A program made the position numbers and the translations under genes. Under the pieces are notes generated by a model, which worked only from the letters and a program-made list of their open reading frames with translations, was not told the origin of the DNA and did no database searches. Below, one piece after another: positions 41,994-51,472 of a DNA stretch of 64,000 nt (positions are counted from its first letter, which is position 1; each line of letters starts with the position of its first letter). Source of the stretch: Hartmannibacter diazotrophicus (GTDB lineage Bacteria; Pseudomonadota; Alphaproteobacteria; Rhizobiales; Pleomorphomonadaceae); assembly GCF_900231165.1 (NCBI RefSeq), contig NZ_LT960614.1, positions 1,672,550-1,736,549 of the forward strand, written 5' to 3'.

Positions 41994-43064
41994 ATGACTA
42001 GCGAGGCGCGTGGCCCGCAAGGTTTCGAGGCCGCACTCAAGACAGCCCCGGACGCCGTGGCCGAATTCACTCACTCGGTGTCGGGAGTCAAACGCTTCCA
42101 GCACCTCTTGCATCAGACGCCGGCCATTGTGCCGCTGATCGTTCTTATTGCAGCGATCATCGTCTTCGGCATGCTTCTCGGCCAGCGCTTCTTTTCGCCT
42201 TATGCGCTGACCTTGATCCTCCAGCAGGTCGCGATTACGGGCATCGTCGGCGCAGCCCAGTCGCTGGTGATCCTGACCGCCGGCATCGACCTGTCGGTCG
42301 GCGCGACGATGGTCATTTGCTCCGTGGTCATGGGCCAGTTCACGTTCCGCTATGGTCTGCCGGCGGAGATTTCCGTCCTCTGCGGCATCGCCATGGGTGC
42401 GCTGATCGGCTTTATCAACGGAACGTTGGTGGCGCGCGTGAAGCTGCCGCCGTTCATCGTGACGCTCGGCATGTGGCAGATCGTGCTGGCGGCCAACTTC
42501 CTCTATTCGGCCAACGAGACGATCCGAGCCCAGGATATCGAGCAACAGGCTCCGCTGCTGCAGCTCTTCGGCGAGACGGTGCGCGTCGGCGGTGCCGTGC
42601 TCACCTACGGAGTGATCATGATGATCGCGATTGTGGTCATTCTCGCCTATGTGCTCCGCCACACCGCCTGGGGCCGGCATGTCTATGCCGTTGGCGATGA
42701 TCCGGAAGCGGCGGAACTGGCCGGCGTCCGGGTCAAGCGCATCCTCATCAGCGTCTACATGCTTGCCGGCGTCATCTGCGCGCTGGCCGGCTGGGCCCTC
42801 ATCGGCCGCCTCGGTTCGGTGTCGCCGACCTCGGGCCAGTTCGAGAACATCAACTCCATTACGGCGGTGGTAATCGGCGGCATATCGCTCTTCGGCGGGC
42901 GCGGCTCGATCCTCGGCATGATGTTCGGAGCCCTCATCGTCGGCGTCTTCTCGCTCGGGCTCGGCATGTATGGCACCGACCCGCAGTGGACCTATCTCCT
43001 GATCGGCATGCTCATCATTGCGGCGGTTGCCGTCGACCAGTGGATCAGAAAGGTGGCAGCGTGA
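41994..43064 (+). CDS. frcC: Sugar ABC transporter permease FrcC
   Basis: An inner-membrane permease of 356 aa with eight to ten helices, of the ribose/fructose (BPD_transp_2) type. It shows SLVILTAGIDLSVGA, the EAA-like VGDDPEAAELAGVRVKR loop and AVVIGGISLFGGRGSI. GGGAGGCTCCACC precedes the ATG. The stop overlaps the frcA start (TGATG). Confidence 0.93.
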   Translation: MTSEARGPQGFEAALKTAPDAVAEFTHSVSGVKRFQHLLHQTPAIVPLIVLIAAIIVFGMLLGQRFFSPYALTLILQQVAITGIVGAAQSLVILTAGIDLSVGATMVICSVVMGQFTFRYGLPAEISVLCGIAMGALIGFINGTLVARVKLPPFIVTLGMWQIVLAANFLYSANETIRAQDIEQQAPLLQLFGETVRVGGAVLTYGVIMMIAIVVILAYVLRHTAWGRHVYAVGDDPEAAELAGVRVKRILISVYMLAGVICALAGWALIGRLGSVSPTSGQFENINSITAVVIGGISLFGGRGSILGMMFGALIVGVFSLGLGMYGTDPQWTYLLIGMLIIAAVAVDQWIRKVAA

Positions 43065-43837
43065 TGGAACCCCTTCTCAAGGCTCGAGGTCTGGTCAAGC
43101 GCTACGGCAAGGTGACCGCTCTCGACCAGTGCGACTTCGACCTTTATCCCGGCGAAGTGCTGGCGGTCATCGGCGACAACGGCGCCGGCAAGTCCTCGCT
43201 GATCAAGGCGCTCTCCGGCGCCGTCCGGCCGGACGAGGGCGAAATCACGCTCGACGGCCAGCCGATGCACTTCAACTCGCCCCTGGAGGCGCGCAAGGCC
43301 GGCATCGAGACCGTCTATCAGAACCTCGCGCTCTCGCCGGCGCTGTCGATCTGCGACAACATGTTCCTCGGCCGCGAAATTCGCCGGCCGGGTCCCTTAG
43401 GCCAGTATTTCCGCATGCTGGACCGGCCGCAGATGCGCAAGATGGCGCGCGAGAAGCTGACCGAACTCGGCCTGATGACCATCCAGAACATCGACCAGCC
43501 GGTGGAAACGCTCTCCGGCGGTCAGCGCCAGGGCGTGGCCGTGGCGCGGGCGGCAGCCTTCGGCTCGCGTGTCGTCATCATGGACGAGCCGACTGCAGCC
43601 CTCGGCGTGAAGGAGTCTCGCCGCGTGCTGGAGCTGATCCTCGACGTGAAGCGTCGCGGTTTGCCCATCGTGCTCATCTCGCACAACATGCCGCATGTCT
43701 TCGAGGTGGCCGATCGCATCCACATCCACCGGCTCGGGGCGCGGCTTGCCGTCGTCGATCCGAAGGAAATCAGCATGTCGGACGCGGTTGCGATGATGAC
43801 CGGCGCGATGCAGCCGCCGACAGCGGCCGCCGCCTGA
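43064..43837 (+). CDS. frcA: Sugar ABC transporter ATPase FrcA
   Basis: An ATPase of 257 aa with a single nucleotide-binding domain: Walker A GDNGAGKSS, Q loop VYQNLALSP, signature LSGGQRQGVAVARA, Walker B VVIMDEPTAALG, and the switch histidine in LISHNMPHV. A single-domain ATPase is the frc form, whereas ribose systems use a duplicated one. A GTG one codon earlier is an alternative start. In Sinorhizobium a kinase gene (frcK) follows; here a terminator follows instead, so the sugar kinase must be elsewhere. Confidence 0.94.
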   Translation: MEPLLKARGLVKRYGKVTALDQCDFDLYPGEVLAVIGDNGAGKSSLIKALSGAVRPDEGEITLDGQPMHFNSPLEARKAGIETVYQNLALSPALSICDNMFLGREIRRPGPLGQYFRMLDRPQMRKMAREKLTELGLMTIQNIDQPVETLSGGQRQGVAVARAAAFGSRVVIMDEPTAALGVKESRRVLELILDVKRRGLPIVLISHNMPHVFEVADRIHIHRLGARLAVVDPKEISMSDAVAMMTGAMQPPTAAAA

Positions 43838-43841
43838 TCTT

Positions 43842-43867
43842 TGCGGAGCTGGCCGCTCCGCATTTTT
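43842..43867 (+). terminator. Intrinsic terminator after frcA
   Basis: TGCGGAGC-TGGCC-GCTCCGCA followed by TTTTT, 5 bases after the frcA stop. Confidence 0.9.
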
Positions 43868-43889
43868 GAACCCGGAATAGCCAGAATAG

Positions 43890-43931
43890 AACGGCCTCGT
43901 TCATGCGCATCCGCCTGAACGAGGCCGTTTT
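43890..43931. terminator. Second, probably bidirectional terminator
   Basis: AACGGCCTCGTTCA/TGAACGAGGCCGTT is a perfect 14-bp stem, followed on the plus strand by TTTT. It lies 4 bases before the stop of the convergent flavoprotein gene and may serve it too. Confidence 0.75.
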
Positions 43932-43934
43932 GCC

Positions 43935-45410
43935 TTATCCGGCCACCAGCGCCACGGCCGCGACACCGAGCAGCAACAGCGTGAAAAAGCCCTGGAAACG
44001 GCGGCGCATGCCGCGGCAGATCGGATCGCCCGCGACGTCATAGTCGAAGCGTTCCATCACGATATGTCGGGCGCCGAGGCCTTCCTTGAGCAGCATGTCG
44101 ACCGTTGCGTCCATCATCGGCGGCGGTCCGCAGACGAAGGCAAGGGTTGCCGCCGGGTCGAGCCCCTCCAGAAGCGTGTGGACCCGTGCCGCGTCGACAC
44201 GCCCGCTGGCGCCGTTCTGCGGGGCAGGACCGTCCTCCACCAGCATTCGAACATCGAGATCGAGGTAGGCCGAAAGGTCCGCCAGTTCCTTCGCCGCAAC
44301 AAGGTCGTCCACCGTCCTTGCCGCATAAACGAGGCGATAGCGCCGCCGGTCGCCGCGGGCCGCCGCCGAGCGGAGCAGGGAACGGATCGGCGCGATGCCG
44401 ATACCGCCGGCGATCATCACGACCGCCTCGGCGGGGCGGGCCTCGACGAAGTTTCCATGCGGTCCGTCCACCGCGACCGGCGTTCCCTTGGGCAGGTCGA
44501 TGATCTGCCTCGTCCTGTCGCCGGCTTCGCGGATCAGGAAGGAAAGCCTTGGCAGATCCTCCGGCGCCGAGGCGATCGAGAAGGGGTTGTCGGTGATCGT
44601 GTGTCGTCCGCCGATTGCGATCCAGGCGAACTGCCCGGCCCGGAAGGACCAGCCGCGCGGTTTCGTCTGGCGCAAGGTGAGTTCGACGACGGAGGGGCCG
44701 CGTCGGCGGGTTTCCTCGACCACGAAACCAAGGCCGTAGCCGGCCTTCGGCCGGACGACATAGACGACGGCAAGCGCGCCCACCGCCAACACGCCGAGGA
44801 CGATCAGAAAAACCGCTGGAATGGGCTGAACGGCGGTGTGGCTCTTGATGGCGAGGTGGTGCGCGAGCAGCAGGACCGAGAGAACGCCGCCGATCCCGTG
44901 CGTCAGTCGCCAGACCTCGTAGCGCAGGCCGCGCCGGCCCCGAAACGAACGGGCCATCACGATGAGGAAGGCGAAGAGGATAAGCGCCAGGATGCCTGTC
45001 AGATTTCCAGGCGCCGTTAGCATGCGCCCGAGACGGACAAGAAGACGTTCGGGATCGAGATTGCCCATCCGCAGAGGGAGGAGGAGCACATGCAGGACCG
45101 CGAAGAGCAGGGCGACCATCGCCGCCATGCGATGGAAGCCCATGGTGACGTCGAGGCCGATGCGGCCGGAAATTCCCTCGAACCGGCCCGAGGTCACGAA
45201 CTGCCCCAGGAACATCGCCAACGACGCCGCACCGAAGGCGCTGGAGAGGGCGTGGGCCGGATTGCCCTGACGATAGACGTCGAAGACGGCGGCCGTTCCC
45301 AGCACCACGGCAGCATAGATCAGGGCCAGAAGACCGCCCGACAGGCCCTCTCGTCGCTCCGGCATCCCGGTGCAGGTCGTGGTCGGACGTTGCGGCGCGG
45401 CAGTGCTCAT
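43935..45410 (-). CDS. Ferric-reductase/NADPH-oxidase-like transmembrane flavoprotein
   Basis: A protein of 491 aa: an N-terminal ferric-reductase-like membrane domain of six helices (about 25-220, with the haem-ligand-type histidines in MGFHRMAAMVALLFAVLHVLLL and LTHGIGG...LLAHHLAIKSH), an FAD-binding barrel (FRAGQFAWIAIGG, TDNPFSIAS), an NAD(P)-binding domain (MIAGGIGIAPIRSLLR, FVCGPPPMM), and an extra C-terminal helix (FFTLLLLGVAAVALVAG). It should pass electrons from NAD(P)H across the membrane to an outside acceptor. The start at 45410 has GAGGAG 12 bases upstream. A FixK-type box lies 82 bases upstream. Confidence 0.88.
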   Translation of the reverse strand: MSTAAPQRPTTTCTGMPERREGLSGGLLALIYAAVVLGTAAVFDVYRQGNPAHALSSAFGAASLAMFLGQFVTSGRFEGISGRIGLDVTMGFHRMAAMVALLFAVLHVLLLPLRMGNLDPERLLVRLGRMLTAPGNLTGILALILFAFLIVMARSFRGRRGLRYEVWRLTHGIGGVLSVLLLAHHLAIKSHTAVQPIPAVFLIVLGVLAVGALAVVYVVRPKAGYGLGFVVEETRRRGPSVVELTLRQTKPRGWSFRAGQFAWIAIGGRHTITDNPFSIASAPEDLPRLSFLIREAGDRTRQIIDLPKGTPVAVDGPHGNFVEARPAEAVVMIAGGIGIAPIRSLLRSAAARGDRRRYRLVYAARTVDDLVAAKELADLSAYLDLDVRMLVEDGPAPQNGASGRVDAARVHTLLEGLDPAATLAFVCGPPPMMDATVDMLLKEGLGARHIVMERFDYDVAGDPICRGMRRRFQGFFTLLLLGVAAVALVAG

Positions 45411-45491
45411 GGCAGTCAGGCTCCTCTTCGGCCCGCTCGGCCAGGCCGCTTGCTCACATCCGATTTGTGGATCGGAGAGCCGGAAAAGTCC

Positions 45492-45505
45492 TTGATCCAA
45501 CGCAA
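45492..45505. promoter_or_regulatory. FNR/FixK-type box (TTGA-N6-GCAA)
   Basis: TTGATCCAACGCAA is an exact match to the FixK/FnrL form TTGA-N6-(T/G)CAA. It stands between the P-type ATPase stop and the flavoprotein start, so it can act only on the flavoprotein gene. No good -10 was found at the ideal distance. Confidence 0.55.
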
Positions 45506-45548
45506 GCTAGCGGAGGGTGCGCCCGAAAATTCGTGTGAATGTTTGGTG

Positions 45549-47420
45549 TCACCTGAGGACGCGCATCGCATTGAGGATGACGGCAATGTCGATGGCTTCC
45601 TGCGTCAAGGCGCCCGCGACGGGCGGCAGGAAGCCGAAGGCCGCGACGACCATGGCGGCGATGGAAAGCCCGAGGCCGACGAGAACGCTCTGCATGGCGA
45701 TCATTCTTGCCCTGCGGGCAATCGTCATCGCATCGCCAAGGCGTGAAAGACGGTCGACGAGAAGCACCACGTCGGCCGTTTCCGACGAAGCCGCGGTACC
45801 ATGGACACCAAGCGCGACGCCCACGTTGGCCCGCGCCAGCGCCGGCGCGTCGTTGACCCCGTCGCCGACCATGATCACCGGTCCGTTCTGCTGCTCGCGC
45901 TCCACCAGCCGCAGCTTGTCCTCCGGCTGCATGGCGCCGTGGGCGACGTCGACATCGAGCGACTGCCTGACGTCGGCGACAACCGCCTCATGATCGCCGG
46001 AGGCAAGGACGATCCGGCGGATGCCGCCCCGCCGGAAGCTTGCCAGCGTTTCCACCGCATCGTCGCGAAGCTCGTCGGCAAGGGCGATGACGCCGGCAAA
46101 GCGGTTGTCGACCGCCACCGCGACGATGGCCGTTCCGGCCGGCAGGGTGGCCGCGACATCCTCGGGCATGTCGTCGATATGGTCGCGGACGAAATCCCGC
46201 CCGCCAAGTACGACCGATCGGCCCGCGACATGTCCCGTCAGGCCGGACCCGGCGACTTCCTCGACGTCGGTCGGGGTGACGAGATCAAGGCCGGCCTCGT
46301 CCGCCGCCGCAATGAGCGCCTTGGCGACAATGTGGTGCGAAGCCTGGTCGAGCGAGGCGGCAAGCTGCAGGAGGTCGTCCTGGCTGAAGCCCGGTTCCGG
46401 ACGGATCTCGCGAAGCCGCACCATTCCGATGGTGAGGGTCCCCGTCTTGTCGAGAATGGCCGTCTTGAGGTTGGAAAGGGCTTCCAGCGCGCCGGCCGTC
46501 TTGATCAGGACGCCGATGCTCGCGGCCCGGGACATGCCCGAGATGATGGCGATGGGAAGGGCCAGGATCAGCGGGCAGGGGGTTGCCACCACGAGAACGG
46601 CAAGGGCCCGCATGCGATCGCCGGAAAGCCCCCAGGCAAGCCCGGCGACGACCAGCGTCAGAAGAAGAAACCAGATGGCATAGCGGTCGGCGATGCGCGA
46701 ACTCGGCGCCTTGCTGGCGCGGGCCTGCTCGACGAGGCGAACGATCGAGGCGTAGGCACTGTCCGCGGCAGCCTTGGTCGCGGTCATGGTGAAGGCATTG
46801 CCGATGTTGGTCGCGCCGCTCAGTACCGCCATGCCGGAATTCAGCGTGACGGGGAGGCTTTCTCCCGTCAGGGGCGACGTGTCGAGGACGGCGGTCTGAT
46901 CCGCCAGCAAGCCGTCGGCGGGCACGACTTCGCCGTGACGCACGTAAATTTGATCGCCAGGTTGCAGCACCTCGATGGGTGTCTCCACCATGCGTTCGCC
47001 AGCGATTTTCAGGGCTGTTCGAGCAACGTGACCGATGAGGGCGGTCATTTCCCGGGTGGCGCGCCCTTCCGCAAGGCTTTCCAACTGTTCGCCGCCTGCA
47101 TACATTAACGCTACCACATTGGCGGCCAGCGGTTCCCCGAATGCCAGTGCCGTCCCCATCGACAAAGCTGCGATCAGATCGAGCCCGACGTCTCCGCGTC
47201 TGAGTGTGACCACGATATCGATCGCAAGGGCCACAAGTACAGGTAGCGTTCCCGCTGCCCACGATCCTGCTGCCACGTCCGGCCGGCCGATGAGCCACGC
47301 GATGGCTCCCGAAACCGCGCCGACGGTTGCCAGTATCAAGACGATCAGTCGATAGGGGATGGCTGGACCGGTGGGGTTTGGCTGCACGTTTTTGACATCG
47401 TCTCTGGTTGCGCCGGTCAT
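45549..47420 (-). CDS. P1B-type heavy-metal transporting ATPase
   Basis: A metal-export pump of 623 aa with no N-terminal metal-binding domain. It has the actuator TGES (LDTSPLTGESLPVT), the membrane CPx motif ATPCPLILALPIAI, the phosphorylation site DKTGTLT, and the hinge VGDGVNDAPALA. The histidine-proline motif typical of P1B pumps (SEHPLA) is replaced by ASHHIVAKAL near residue 363. The CPL membrane motif could suit Cu, Zn or Cd; the metal is not clear. It is divergent from cfa across 321 bases. It belongs to the presumed low-oxygen group only by position. Confidence 0.9.
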   Translation of the reverse strand: MTGATRDDVKNVQPNPTGPAIPYRLIVLILATVGAVSGAIAWLIGRPDVAAGSWAAGTLPVLVALAIDIVVTLRRGDVGLDLIAALSMGTALAFGEPLAANVVALMYAGGEQLESLAEGRATREMTALIGHVARTALKIAGERMVETPIEVLQPGDQIYVRHGEVVPADGLLADQTAVLDTSPLTGESLPVTLNSGMAVLSGATNIGNAFTMTATKAAADSAYASIVRLVEQARASKAPSSRIADRYAIWFLLLTLVVAGLAWGLSGDRMRALAVLVVATPCPLILALPIAIISGMSRAASIGVLIKTAGALEALSNLKTAILDKTGTLTIGMVRLREIRPEPGFSQDDLLQLAASLDQASHHIVAKALIAAADEAGLDLVTPTDVEEVAGSGLTGHVAGRSVVLGGRDFVRDHIDDMPEDVAATLPAGTAIVAVAVDNRFAGVIALADELRDDAVETLASFRRGGIRRIVLASGDHEAVVADVRQSLDVDVAHGAMQPEDKLRLVEREQQNGPVIMVGDGVNDAPALARANVGVALGVHGTAASSETADVVLLVDRLSRLGDAMTIARRARMIAMQSVLVGLGLSIAAMVVAAFGFLPPVAGALTQEAIDIAVILNAMRVLR

Positions 47421-47741
47421 CGGTCGCCTGGCGTTCGAGCTATTCTAAGTCACTAGCACAGCGAGGGATATGACGGGAAAGACGGACCCATTGATGAAGA
47501 CAACAAAGACAGTGCCTGAAAGGCCATCGGGAGGATCGATGCTTTTGTGATGCGCGGCATCGCAAGATCCGATCTGTCCGGCGTGCAAGCCCCAATAAGC
47601 CGACAACAACATGGCTCATTCGCGCGGGACCGGAACGATCTTGGTCAACGAATGTTTGACAAGTGCGCTGGAATGCAGCTTGCATGGTTGTGAGGCAAAC
47701 TTCCTCTGCCATCGGCTTTTCAACGAGTGGGCTGGCAAAGT
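47421..47741. other. Divergent intergenic region between metal ATPase and cfa
   Basis: No credible gene. It contains a loose inverted repeat CTTGGTCAA-N6-TTTGACAAG (47640-47663) whose right half includes a TTGACA -35 hexamer (47656-47661) reading toward cfa. A 90-codon minus-strand frame here is Cys/Arg-rich and non-coding in character. Confidence 0.4.
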
Positions 47742-49022
47742 ATGACGTTATCGGAACGATTGCTCTCCCAAGTGGTTCACGCTTTCGTCGAGCGTGGACA
47801 ATTGACTGTCGAATTGCCGGGCGGCCGCCTGATCAAGGCGGGCGACGGCGGCGAACCCAAGGTCCACGTCCGGATCAATGACAAGAGGGCCGTCTGGTTT
47901 CTCGTCTTCGATCCGGAAATGGCGCTCGGCGAACTCTACATGAATCGCCGGCTGGAGGTTCTCGAAGGCACGATCGACGATCTGCTCTATCTGTGTCTTT
48001 CCACGAGTGGCGGTGATCGCAATCGCCTGATCTTCCAGGCGCCGGTCCGGCTGCGCAGGTGGCTGCGCAAGCTGACGAGTTGGAACTCCATCGGCCGGTC
48101 GCGCAGCAATGTCGCTCATCACTACGATCTCGACGAGCGCTTCTACCGCCTCTTTCTCGACCGGGACATGCAGTATTCCTGCGCCTACTTCGAGACCCCC
48201 AACGATTCCCTCGAAACGGCGCAACTGACGAAGAAGCGCCATATCACGGCCAAGCTGGCGCTCACGTCCGGCATGAGGGTGCTGGATATCGGCTGCGGCT
48301 GGGGAGGCCTCGCGCTTTATCTCAGCACCATCGGCCAGGCCGGCTTCGTCAAGGGGATCACCCTGTCTCAGGAGCAGCTTGCCGTCGCGAGGCAGCGAGC
48401 GGAGGAGCAGAACCTGGAGACGGTGTCCTTCGAACTGGAGGACTACCGCCACACGCAGGGAAGCTTCGACCGCATCGTCTCGGTCGGCATGTTCGAGCAC
48501 GTCGGCCCGGCGCAATACAACACCTTCTTCCGCTCGGCCTCGAACCTTCTGTCGGAAAGCGGCGTGATGCTGGTCCACACCATCGGCCGGACGGGCACGC
48601 CCGACACCACCAATCCCTGGCTGACCAAGTATATTTTCCCCGGCGGCCATCTTCCGACGCTCTCCGAGATTGTCCCGGCGGTCGAAAAATCCGGCTTGCA
48701 GGTCACCGACATCGAGGTCCTGCGGCTGCACTACGCCGAGACGCTGAAGGCCTGGAGAGATCGCTTCATGGCGACATGGAACGAGGCGAAGGCCTATTAC
48801 GACGAGCGTTTCTGCCGCATGTGGGAGTTCTATCTCGCGATCGCGGAAGCATCGTTCCGATATGAGGACCTCGTCGTCTTCCAGATGCAGTTCACGAAGA
48901 ATAACGGCGTCCTGCCGGTGACGCGCGACTACATCGCGGGCGGCGAAGAGGCGCTTCAGAAGAACGAGATCGCGCTCTTCGGCAACGACACCCAGGGTCC
49001 GAGTATCGCCTCGGCAACGTGA
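47742..49022 (+). CDS. cfa: Cyclopropane-fatty-acyl-phospholipid synthase
   Basis: An enzyme of 426 aa that adds a methylene from S-adenosylmethionine across double bonds of membrane phospholipid chains, making membranes more resistant to stress. The SAM-binding motif is VLDIGCGWGGLALYL; further family motifs are SNVAHHYDLDERFYRLFLD, MQYSCAYF, GITLSQEQ, FDRIVSVGMFEHVG and the C-terminal VFQMQFTKN. The ATG at 47742 is preferred over a GTG five codons earlier. It sits beside the PHA/N-ATPase block. Confidence 0.95.
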   Translation: MTLSERLLSQVVHAFVERGQLTVELPGGRLIKAGDGGEPKVHVRINDKRAVWFLVFDPEMALGELYMNRRLEVLEGTIDDLLYLCLSTSGGDRNRLIFQAPVRLRRWLRKLTSWNSIGRSRSNVAHHYDLDERFYRLFLDRDMQYSCAYFETPNDSLETAQLTKKRHITAKLALTSGMRVLDIGCGWGGLALYLSTIGQAGFVKGITLSQEQLAVARQRAEEQNLETVSFELEDYRHTQGSFDRIVSVGMFEHVGPAQYNTFFRSASNLLSESGVMLVHTIGRTGTPDTTNPWLTKYIFPGGHLPTLSEIVPAVEKSGLQVTDIEVLRLHYAETLKAWRDRFMATWNEAKAYYDERFCRMWEFYLAIAEASFRYEDLVVFQMQFTKNNGVLPVTRDYIAGGEEALQKNEIALFGNDTQGPSIASAT

Positions 49023-49045
49023 GCTGCGGTCACCACACTGGCGGG

Positions 49046-49080
49046 GCTTGCCGTCTCCGTTCGACACGGGGCCGGCAAGC
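49046..49080. terminator. Possible hairpin after cfa
   Basis: GCTTGCCG/CGGCAAGC, an 8-bp stem in the 124-base gap between the convergent cfa and PhaC-like genes; it lacks a T run. Confidence 0.4.
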
Positions 49081-49146
49081 TCGTTGGCGCGACTGAGCCC
49101 GTGCCCGTCCCGCGCGGCCAAAACGCTTCTGCCCTGACGGGGTCTG

Positions 49147-50349
49147 TCACCGTTCGCGGGCCGTCCTGTTCCTGCGCCTTGGAGCGGCGGCGGCCGGTTT
49201 CGGCTTGGCTGGCACGGTTTGGACGGATGGCGCCCTGAGCCAGCGGACAATCTTGGGCCAGACCTCGCGGAGCATCTTCTGCCCCATCATCAGGCTGAGA
49301 TGGTTGCCCGGCGCGATTGCCTTGGCGATCTTCTCCCCGGGCGTGCCGACCAGATGTTCCGTGGCGAAGATCTGTTCCCTGGCCACGGTGTCGTCCTGCC
49401 CGGCTGCAAGCATGTAGACCGGCGACCTGACGGCGCCGAGATCGATTGTCCTGCCGAGGGCGACGAAACTGCCGCCCACGAGCTGATTTTCGTGAAAGAT
49501 CCGATGCACGACATCGAGATAGTAGGCGCCGGGAAGATTGATGGGTGACCGGTTCCACGCCGCATAGGCGTCAAGGGCGAGCTCGGCATCGTCGGAAGAC
49601 CCCGCCTCGCCGATCTGCAGCGATTGCCGGGCAACGGCCGCCTCATCCTCATGCGCGGACCAGAAGGCATGCACATCCTCGCCGAGCACCAGCCCGTCCT
49701 CATGGTTGACGAACTCTTCGAACACATGCAGGGGCACGGAGGCGGCAAGCGCGGAAAACCTCGATGATCCTGCCTGAAGGTCGATCGGCGCGCCGGCAAG
49801 AACGATCCGCCGCACCTTGCCAGGAAAGCGCGCCGCATAGATGAGGCCGAGCCAGCCGCCCTGACAAAGGCCGACGAGATCGACCGGCGTGCCGACGCTG
49901 TCGACGAGGACATTGAGATCGGCCAGGCAGTCGTCGATCGTCCGGTAGCGCATGGACCTGGTTGCCGAGTGCCAGTCCACCAGAAACAGTCGGGCCAGCC
50001 CCTCGTCGCGCAGTGTGGCCATCAGGCTGTGGCCGGGCGCGATGTCGGCGACAGCCGCATTGTGCAGGGAGTAGGGCGCCAGGACGAGGGTCGGAATGAC
50101 GCCCGGAGAGGGGCTCTCGGTTGCCGGCTCGTCCGGCGTCGTGCCTGAGAAATCGCGCAACGTGACCGCATCGAGTTGAAGCGCGATCCGTTGCTCGCTC
50201 GCCCATTGGGGCTCCTGTCCGCCGGCAGGCTGCCCCCGGTCGTTCAGGCCGGTCATCCCGCGCCACATCGAGGACATCATCGCCTGTCCGGTCAGCATGG
50301 GCAGGCCGAAGGCGAGAAAGGCCAGATCGAAGGGGGACTTGCCGGCCAT
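49147..50349 (-). CDS. PhaC-like alpha/beta hydrolase
   Basis: A protein of 400 aa of the alpha/beta hydrolase fold. The nucleophile elbow is GLCQGGW with cysteine C162, the PHA-synthase/depolymerase form rather than the serine form, followed by the acid in AAGQDDTV and the histidine in GNHLSLMMG. It is shorter than the class I PhaC encoded at 60-62 kb and lacks its N-terminal domain. It may polymerise, bind or mobilise polyhydroxyalkanoate, or be a regulatory relative. The C terminus is basic (RRRNRTARER). AAAGGCGGC precedes the ATG. It lies 208 bases after atpG in the same direction. Confidence 0.75.
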   Translation of the reverse strand: MAGKSPFDLAFLAFGLPMLTGQAMMSSMWRGMTGLNDRGQPAGGQEPQWASEQRIALQLDAVTLRDFSGTTPDEPATESPSPGVIPTLVLAPYSLHNAAVADIAPGHSLMATLRDEGLARLFLVDWHSATRSMRYRTIDDCLADLNVLVDSVGTPVDLVGLCQGGWLGLIYAARFPGKVRRIVLAGAPIDLQAGSSRFSALAASVPLHVFEEFVNHEDGLVLGEDVHAFWSAHEDEAAVARQSLQIGEAGSSDDAELALDAYAAWNRSPINLPGAYYLDVVHRIFHENQLVGGSFVALGRTIDLGAVRSPVYMLAAGQDDTVAREQIFATEHLVGTPGEKIAKAIAPGNHLSLMMGQKMLREVWPKIVRWLRAPSVQTVPAKPKPAAAAPRRRNRTARER

Positions 50350-50369
50350 GGTGCCGCCTTTCATCTGCA

Positions 50370-50386
50370 GGAAAGGGATCCTTTCC
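50370..50386 (-). other. Hairpin in leader of the PhaC-like gene
   Basis: GGAAAGG-gat-CCTTTCC lies about 20 bases upstream of the ATG at 50349, in the gap after atpG. It could mark the end of the atp transcript or influence translation. Confidence 0.35.
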
Positions 50387-50557
50387 GCTGGTTAACCATT
50401 GTGCAAGGTCCGTAAAAGCCCTGACGGCATTTCGGCATCATCTTTGGACCGGACATCGTCACCCGGAGAGCGGCGACTGCAAATCAGGATTTCGGCATCG
50501 GTGCCCGCCTTGCGGTCAGCGTCGCCATCTGCGTCGGGGGCACGACGGCCGCCGGCT

Positions 50558-51472
50558 TCAAGCCTTGCGGTTTCTCTGCGCCTTTGACCGCTTACGGGCG
50601 CGTGCCCCGCCGGCCAGTTCCACCAGTTCGCTGGTGATCGCATCCTGGCGCAGCAGGCGTGATTTGGCCGTGAGGTCGGAGAGCGTGTCGTCGACCGACT
50701 GGCGCGCTGCGATCATCGCCGCGACGCGGGCCTCGTTTTCCGCCGCAAAGGACAGGATCACCGCCTCGCAGAGTTCCGCGAACATATACTCGGCGGAAAG
50801 CTTCGACAGGAGGGCGTCGGCGGCAAGCGTCGTCAGGGGAGGGTTCTCCTGCCGCACGGGCGGAAAGCGGCTGTAGTCGAAGGGCACAAGACGCCGTTTG
50901 ACGATATCGGACGCACCGGAATGGCTGGGCATCGCATAGACGACGCTCACGCTTTCCAGATGGCCGAGGCCGAAACGGCGCAGGAGTTCGCCCATGATCC
51001 TGTTGGCGAGCGCCGCGGCCTGATCGACGCGGGCGATCATCGGCGCCTGCCAGTCCGGCCGCACGTCCCGTTCGGCCGCCGCCATCAGGCCACGGTCGCC
51101 GATCAGCAGCAGCGCGGTGTCGTGCCTGTGGGCGAAGTCGAGGAGCGTCAGCGCTTGCTCGAGAACCCGTTCGCTGAAGCTGCCGGCAAATCCCTGTTCG
51201 GCGGTGAAGGCGATCACGGCATGGCGTCCGCCCGGCCGCCCGTCCTCGTGCGGCGACAGCGGACGGGCGTCGGGCAGCGCATCCGCCTCGCCAAGGGCCA
51301 GCGCATGCGCGATGCCGTGGCCGACCATGGCCGAGTAGGCGCGAATGCCGTCGAGCTGCTGGCGCGCTTCGTGGCTGCGCACGGCGGCGATACCGCGCAT
51401 GGCCGTGATGATGGCCGAGAGCTGGTGCGTCGTCGCGATCCGCCGCTCGACGCCGGCAAGCCGGTCGCTCAT
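50558..51472 (-). CDS. atpG: N-type ATP synthase gamma subunit
   Basis: The central-stalk subunit, 304 aa, last gene of the N-ATPase operon. It begins [29 protein letters not shown], the N-ATPase version of the gamma start, and ends [26 protein letters not shown], matching the conserved C-terminal helix. The ATG at 51472 overlaps the atpA stop by 4 bases (ATGA). It is divergent from standard gamma in the middle, as N-type gammas are. Confidence 0.9.
   Translation of the reverse strand: MSDRLAGVERRIATTHQLSAIITAMRGIAAVRSHEARQQLDGIRAYSAMVGHGIAHALALGEADALPDARPLSPHEDGRPGGRHAVIAFTAEQGFAGSFSERVLEQALTLLDFAHRHDTALLLIGDRGLMAAAERDVRPDWQAPMIARVDQAAALANRIMGELLRRFGLGHLESVSVVYAMPSHSGASDIVKRRLVPFDYSRFPPVRQENPPLTTLAADALLSKLSAEYMFAELCEAVILSFAAENEARVAAMIAARQSVDDTLSDLTAKSRLLRQDAITSELVELAGGARARKRSKAQRNRKA

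Noticed and set aside
47440-47712. A 90-codon minus-strand gene between cfa and the metal ATPase
   Set aside because: It is rich in Cys and Arg, has no ribosome site and overlaps the promoter region of cfa.
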